Assembly (NCBI GenBank): GCA_045837725.1
Contig: JBEWZL010000298.1
Location: 1 to 64,000 of the forward strand
Length of the DNA stretch: 64,000 bases
Source of the DNA: Vermamoeba vermiformis
Lineage: Eukaryota; Tubulinea; Echinamoebida
Direction: 5' to 3'
The number at the start of each line of letters is the position of its first letter. Position 1 is the first letter of the stretch. Positions 58,505 to 64,000 of this stretch are shown here, one piece after another. A program made the position numbers and the translations under genes. The notes under the pieces are model-generated. The model searched no databases. It worked only from the letters and a program-made list of their open reading frames with translations, and was not told the origin of the DNA.

Positions 58505-60805
58505 ATGATGAGCTCATTTCAAGATCGCATGGAGGCCTGTCCTATTTGTGCGGCCTTGATTCCCAGTGCGCAGATTGAACTGCACGTTAATGAGGTGAGT
58601 GCTGCACGCTGTCGGGCCTGTAACTAATGCTGGTATTGCAGTGCTTGTCGAAGATGGACGTACAAGACAATCCACAACCACAACCTGACCCGCAACCTCA
58701 ATATCACCCAACCAATCCCTTCTTACAACCTCAACAACCGAATCCAGATCAAGACATTGTTAAATTTTTAATGGAAGAGGAAGAGCGTATTAAAAATCAG
58801 CGACAATTAGAAGAGCTTGAAAATGAAAGGTAATTCTTATTATTATAATAGTGGTAATTTTATTAGTCATTTTCGCACGCTGCGGAATTCTGGCGATGAA
58901 TTAGCGTGCACTGAGAATGCACCGATAATGCAGTACGCATGCTGATATACATCTCCAGACTGTTAAAAGAGCTGTTGGAACAAGAGCGGTTAGAACTCGA
59001 ACAAGCACGCCGTCAGCGCGAGGTGATGGATGAGCAGTACGAGTGCGCGCTCTGTCACTTGAAATTCGCATTTGAACGCATGCTGTTCTTGGATGTGAGT
59101 CACTGAGGCCTGTATATATATATGCACCACAACTAACACCCCCCGCAGAGCTGTGGCCACTACTTCTGTCAGCTCTGTCTCGCCAAACACGCCACTGCAC
59201 ACGTGGACGAGAAGCGTGTCGGTGAAATTTCGTGTCCGCACTGCACCACTCCACTCACCGCGCTCGAGATCAAGGTGCGTACTGGCACGTGACAGGTGTC
59301 ATCGTTGCGTGTCACACTCACGTTCTATATTTAGACGCTGCTGACCCCCGCCAAGTACGACGAGTACCTCACGCAGTCCGTGACCGCCGTGCTCGCCGCC
59401 AATCCCGCGCAGTTCACGCAGTGTCCCAATCAGCAGTGCGGCGTGGTGATTGAGCGCGTGCATGCCACCAGCGCGAATGAGAGCAAAGGTGAGTTGGGCC
59501 CTGATGGACGTCCGCTCAGTGAAGTGGCACAGCGCCACAAGAACGAGTTTCGACTGCGGTGTCGCGAGTGTCAAACAGAGTTCTGCGCCAGCTGTCGTCT
59601 GGTGCCCTATCACTTGGGATTCACTTGCGAACAGGTACGTCGTTCACTGAACGCCACGTCACTGCGTATACTGACAAGTGCCACCAGCACGCGGTGTACC
59701 TCAAGTCGCAGCACTGTCGATTCTGCGACACGCCGCTGAGTGCCGAGAACACACTGCGCGGTCACAGCTTGGTGTGCACGGAGCAGGACTGTGCGGCACG
59801 TGTGCTCATCTGCTGCGACAAACAGCTCGCGTGCGGACATCCGTGCGGCGGTGTGAAGGACGAGGCCGTGTGTCCGCCGTGTCTGCGCTGCGAGGGGAGT
59901 GCGCAACAGAGCGGCGAGGACTACTGCGCCATCTGCTGGACCGAAGCACTGCGCCAAGCCCCCGTGGTGCAGCTGGAGTGCGGGCACATGCTGCACTACG
60001 AGTGCTGCAAGAAGAAGATTGAGAGCAAGTGGTCGGGGGCCGTCATCTCCTTCGCCTTCTTGGACTGTCCGCTCTGCAAGAAGCGCATGCACAATCCCGC
60101 GCTGCAGGCCAGTCTGCACGAGGTAGTGGCGCTGTATCAGGACGTGGAGAGCAAGGCCCTGCAGCGCTTGAAGTACCTGAATCAGGAACAGTGCAAGGAC
60201 ATTACGGACGAGAAGAGTCGCTTCTACAAGGACCCCACGGGCTATGCACTCAACAAGTTCTGCTACTACCTCTGTTACAAGTGCAAGGTACGTACTGTGG
60301 GCTCAGTGTAGCGCCGAGTACTCACTCTTAATGCGCGCAGAAACCCTATTTTGGTGGTGAGCGCGACTGCAATGCGGAACAGCGCGTGGCTGACTACAAC
60401 CCTGCTGAACTGGTCTGCGGTGGCTGTTCTAATTTTGGCAACAAGAACTCGTGCACCATACACGGCAACGACTTTATGTACGTGTTACCCTATCTATATA
60501 TATACCGCGTACTGACCGCACTCGTTCAGTGAATACAAGTGTCGCTTCTGCTGCAGTGTGGCGTGTTGGTTCTGTTGGGGCACCACGCACTTCTGCGAGC
60601 CCTGTCACCGCATTGCCACCGAGATTGCTAAGCGGCCGAAGAAAGGTACGTAGTGTCTGGCTAGTGTCTGGCTAGTGTTGCAGTGACAGTGACTCACACA
60701 CGTGTTGCAGATCTGCCCAAGTGTACCTGCACGGTGCCACATCCACCCAACGGCGAGGAGTACTGTCTCGGGTGCTCGTTGTGTCGCATTCAACAAGAGT
60801 TTTGA
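58505..60805 (+). CDS. UBZ / RING-IBR / RCR (MYCBP2-type) E3 ubiquitin ligase
   Basis: About 620 residues lie in about nine exons. A UBZ-like finger (CPICAALIPSAQIELHVNEC) and a coiled coil come first. RING1 of RBR type follows (CALCHLKFAFERM, SCGHYFCQLC, SCPHCTTPL), then an IBR (CPNQQCGVVIE, CRECQTEFCASCR). Where an RBR would carry its Rcat domain, the protein has a MYCBP2-type RING-Cys-relay module instead. This is CAICWTEALRQAPVVQLECG, CPLCKKRMHNPAL, DPTGYALNKFCYYLCYKCKK, YFGGERDCNAE, ELVCGGCSN and WFCWGTTHFCEPCHR. By alignment from memory, the Cys of GERDC equals MYCBP2 C4520, the Cys of WFCW equals C4572, the Glu of AELV equals E4534, and the His of PCHR equals H4583. All are kept. MYCBP2 esterifies ubiquitin onto threonine. 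The stop is at 60803-60805 and AATAAA at 60859. Confidence 0.88.
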
Positions 60806-61004
60806 GCGCGTTGTACATAATAATAATAATCGGAGCACTGAGGTCCCTCTTGTATTATAATAAAGACCTGTCGATCTGAATGAAATCTCACGCGCAGCTG
60901 AAGATTTTGCGCGCCATTTTCTTTCGAGCCTTGTTTCGTTATCTCCGGCCTCATTACTAGCACAGGTCAATTTATTTTATAGTAGTGTGCTCGCATATTT
61001 ATTC

Positions 61005-63293
61005 ATGAGCAGTAGGAACAGACCTGAAGAGTACGTTGAGCAGATCAGACAAAAAAAGTTGAAAATTAATAATTTTAGTGAATTTATTTTGCCGAATATA
61101 TTTATTATTCCGCAATATTATGCACCAAATAACACGTGAAAAATAAATTTAACATTAATATAATATTTGCTGGATCTAACGCTCACAGGGAGGGCAGCCA
61201 AACACGGCGCAAGAGACGCATAGTGCCACCACCAGCGAGCAAAGAACAGCCCAATATTTACAAATATGGACTCAGAACACCTCGTCGCACGGGCAATGAG
61301 GGTGAGGCAGATGCACCCAGCGCAGCGGAAGAACTCGAGAAGGAAGTGAAGCAGAACGGCACGAACACCAATGTGACACGTGTCAATGTGGAGCCCGAGC
61401 AGCCAGCAGCCCCTGTCGCGCAAGTCGTCGCAGTGCCAGTACGTCCAGCAGCACGTGTCCAGTCACGTGTGCCGTGGAGTGTAGTGCTGGCACCGCTGTG
61501 GTACCCCGTGTGGATCACGTGGCTGTGCTGCTACACCGTGTTCAGCGTGCTGACGTACTGGGACACGGTGCTGCTCGTGCACCTGCATCAGTTCTACCGC
61601 TACACACTCGGAGCACGTGATCGCGCACGTGATTATCATCCCACACAACTCGGTCGCACACTGCTCACCGCACTGCTCGCTGCGGCACTGCTCTGGACAC
61701 TGCTGTCGCGGCCTGGGCACTCGTCCCTCAACCAGGGCACGGCGCAGGACCTGCACGAGTTTGAAGCCCTGAGCGAGGAATTGGAGCACGTGAAGAGCAG
61801 CACACGTGATCTGCTGGCACGGCTCGAGTCAGTACCGAGTGCGACACGTGTGCAGCTGTTGGAAGAGCACGTGCGCACACTGGACAAGAGCGTGGATCAG
61901 CTGAACAAGCACGTGACTGGCCTGAAGAGTGGCAGCGAGGGCACGAGTGTGGCGAGTGTGAGTGAGGAGCTGTTGCGTGACATGAGTGTCTCGATCAGCA
62001 CGCTGCAGAACAATCTCGCCAACACCGCGCACAGGTACGTAGCGATTGCAATTCACTGAACGGCAACACTGACACGTGTCAGCCTCGAGGACAAGGTGAC
62101 CATTCTCACGGAACGATTGGCCGGACTGTCCCTCAGCTTCGATGCCCTCACTGAGCGCGTCAATCAGCAGACCGATGCACTGCGCGCACAGGTGCTGGCC
62201 GATGAACAGTTGCAACGCTTGATCGATCAGCGCATTCAACGCACACTCGAGTCAGATCCGCGCCTCAACAGACCGGAGGCACTGCCCAGCCTCACCGCTG
62301 AGCACGTGCACGCACTCGTGGAACGCGAACTCGCTGCATTCATGAACGACAAGGTGCAGACCCTGGTAGATGCCACGCTGCGCGATCTCCGCGGTGAGAT
62401 GCAGCAACAGCTCCAAGCGGAGTCACGTGCCAGTGTAGCGCGCGAGAGTGAACTGCGCAGTGCCCTGATCGATCACGTGACACAGCTGTTCAGTGAACGC
62501 ACGACACGCGTGGAGCACACGAGTGAGGGCACAGACAGGGCGTGGATTCAAGAGCAGATCCGTCGTGCCTTGCATCGTCACATTGAAGGTTCGTACTTGA
62601 ACATATATGATAGAGATATCACTAGACAATATGTGATACGCTCATATTGTAACACCACCACGTGATATTGTTGCACCCCTCGCACCGCACTGACCCCTGG
62701 CAGGTGACGTCACCGCGCGCACGGACTACGCACTGCTCACCGCTGATGCACACATTTACAAGCCCCTCACGCACTACGCACCACTGCCACCACCCGAGGC
62801 ACGTGCTTCCTCTTGGGGCTGGATCACTTCCTTATTTGGCAGTACCCCACGTGTGCGCACCCCCCACGGTCCTCGCGTGGCCATTCACCGCTCAGGGCCG
62901 CGCAGTGTGGGCGAGTGTTGGGGCTTTGGCGGTGCGCAGGCCAATCTGACGGTCAAACTTAGTCAACCCATCACTGTCAGTCACGTGACCATCGATCACC
63001 TGTCACGTGACATTGCGTACAACATTGAGAGTGCACCGCGCGAGTTCCAGATCTGGGCCGTGAATGCGACGCACGCAGATCCAGCGCACTCACCGCGCAC
63101 CTTGCTCGGCACCTTCGAGTACGACATTGAGGGCGAGCCTGTGCAGACCTTTGCATTGCCTAATAAGGCTATTCCGACGCAGTACATCACGCTGGCCATT
63201 CTGTCCAATCACGGCCACTACTACACGTGCTTGTACCGCTTCAGAGTGCACGGCACACCGCTGCAACACTCCGCGCCCAGCACCGTCAATTGA
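61005..63293 (+). CDS. SUN-domain nuclear-envelope protein
   Basis: About 650 residues. Exon 1 (MSSRNRPEE) joins across a 159-nt intron to a basic N-terminal domain (RRKRRIVPPP). Two hydrophobic stretches follow (VWITWLCCYTVFSVLTYW and LLTALLAAALLWTLLS). A long coiled coil (about residues 220-480) comes next. The C-terminal SUN domain has DYALLTADAHIY, VGECWGFGGAQANLTVKLSQ and IDHLSRDIAYNIESAPREFQ, with a stop at 63291-63293. SUN proteins sit in the inner nuclear membrane and bind KASH partners across the lumen. AATAAA lies at 63348-63353. Like the DH-PH gene it is packed with CACGTG. Confidence 0.87.
61133..63229. repeat. second CACGTG-dense segment
   Basis: About 22 CACGTG hexamers lie in 2.1 kb by hand count, nearly all in coding exons of the SUN gene. 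They are used in at least two codon phases (CAC GTG as His-Val, xCA CGT Gxx as Ser/Ala/Thr-Arg). Confidence 0.8.
62070..62081 (+). repeat. TGACACGTGTCA forming a 3' splice site
   Basis: In the 48-nt second intron of the SUN gene the palindrome runs straight into the acceptor (CTGACACGTGTCAG and then exon). ATTCACTGAAC lies 18 nt upstream in the same intron. Confidence 0.75.
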
Positions 63294-63465
63294 GCGACAT
63301 CTGGCCTGGAAGGGACTGCAGAACTCACCTGTGCGATATTCCTGTAAAATAAAGACACGTTGTATATAGTTGGTGCGTGCTGTGCAGTCCTTGGCCCTGG
63401 TAGAGGTGTTGTGCGACATTTTCAGACCAGTCAATTAACACCTCAAACTCACATCGAGCACACCA

Positions 63466-64000
63466 ATGGCTGATAAGACTGTGTACAAGGTCGTATTCGT
63501 GCGTCACGGCGAGTCCGTGTGGAACAAAGAGAACAGATTCACTGGCTGGACTGATGTCGATCTCTCTGAAAAGGGTGTCGAAGAAGCGAAACAAGGTGCT
63601 CTTGCTTTGAAAAATGCGGGTATGTACTGCGTATATTTAATTCCATGCATTCCGTTCTCCACCAGCACGCAATTATTAAAAGATTTTTATTGAAAATTTT
63701 TGCGTTGAATTTTCGTGAATCTGCAATCAATTCGCTGACTGACACGTACAGGCTTTGAATTCGATGTTGCCTACACTAGTGTGCTGAAGCGAGCTATCAA
63801 GACGTTGTGGTACGTGTTGGAAGGCTTGGATTCGTACTGGTTGCCCGTCACTCGCGACTGGCGCTTGAACGAGCGACACTACGGCGCACTGCAGGGCCTG
63901 AACAAGGCTGAGACCGCAGCACTGCACGGCGAACAACAGGTGCTCGTGTGGCGCAGATCGTACGACATTCCACCCCCCGCACTCGAAGTGTCAGATCCGC
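63466..64000 (+). CDS. 2,3-bisphosphoglycerate-dependent phosphoglycerate mutase (5' part)
   Basis: This glycolytic enzyme interconverts 3- and 2-phosphoglycerate. The start at 63466 reads [20 protein letters not shown], where RHGE holds the phosphohistidine. [15 protein letters not shown] follows, and after an intron (63619 to about 63750) come [20 protein letters not shown] and [16 protein letters not shown]. These match the cofactor-dependent (dPGM/GpmA) family. The gene runs off the right edge, with roughly the C-terminal half missing from the window. Confidence 0.92.

Noticed and set aside
59610-60119. 169-codon open frame antisense to the RCR ligase
   Set aside because: It mirrors the GC-rich coding strand, has no family features, and the sense strand is unmistakably coding.
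1-64000. Transposons, retroelements, CRISPR, tRNA, rRNA and snRNA genes
   Set aside because: I looked for terminal repeats, reverse transcriptase or transposase motifs, spaced repeats and tRNA arm consensus, and saw none. A tRNAscan or Infernal run would be needed to exclude RNA genes fully.
17181-64000. Clustering of RasGAP, RapGAP, DH-PH and RhoGAP-like genes as a functional island
   Set aside because: They are on different strands, separated by unrelated genes, and such families are large in amoebae, so chance is the simpler explanation.

Overview
This window is nuclear DNA from a compact, intron-rich unicellular eukaryote. Genes lie about 130-500 bp apart on both strands. Most introns are 45-70 nt, with GTAAGT/GTACGT/GTGAGT donors and AG acceptors, and the standard code is used. 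The gene mix (GABA-B-like class C GPCR, tandem calpain-III/DH-PH, RapGAP, transmembrane RasGAP, ARB-07466-like and DUF3712-like proteins, P450) suggests an amoebozoan (slime mould or protosteloid amoeba) to me. That is inference, and another protist relative of animals and fungi is possible. I saw no rRNA, tRNA, CRISPR, transposon or retroelement.

Layout. 0.2-17 kb: class C GPCR (-), membrane-anchored NDH2/AIFM2-like flavoprotein (-), secreted BPI-granulin fusion (+), cytochrome P450 (+), LSM12 homologue (+), secreted SH3b/ARB-07466-like protein (+), leucine-rich-repeat protein (+), RhoGAP-like protein (+). 17-24.2 kb: a plexin-shaped receptor (propeller-like head, PSI and IPT repeats, one membrane span) ending in a RasGAP domain. 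24.3-30 kb: two secreted or membrane proteins of unknown role and a DUF3712-like membrane protein (-). 30-45 kb: a PH/peroxiredoxin-like/RapGAP fusion (-), an RS-rich RRM protein (-), a small organelle-type protein (-), a TPR-like/methyltransferase (+), an abundant-looking secreted protein (-), a gene-poor 1.4 kb gap, a hotdog thioesterase (+), and a RING/TRAF-type zinc-finger protein (-). 45-64 kb: phage-type family A DNA polymerase (-), nucleotidyltransferase-like zinc-finger protein (+), calpain-III x4/DH-PH RhoGEF (-), AGTRAP-like membrane protein (-), mitochondrial PheRS (+), a UBZ/RING-IBR/RCR ubiquitin ligase (+), SUN-domain protein (+), and the start of phosphoglycerate mutase (+).

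The strongest novelties are domain fusions. The RCR (MYCBP2-type) E3 module keeps its two relay cysteines and sits behind a RING-IBR front. A peroxiredoxin-like domain is spliced in phase between PH and RapGAP domains. A plexin-like ectodomain ends in a canonical RasGAP. A second theme is nucleotide-level: several short palindromes (CACGTG, TGACACGTGTCA, TTCASTGAA, CCTAATTAGG-type) are strongly over-represented in exons and introns, especially at 52-55 and 61-63 kb. One of them sits just upstream of 3' splice sites in introns of different genes. Four Ras-superfamily regulators (RasGAP, RapGAP, DH-PH GEF, RhoGAP-like) fall within 50 kb, but nothing suggests co-regulation.
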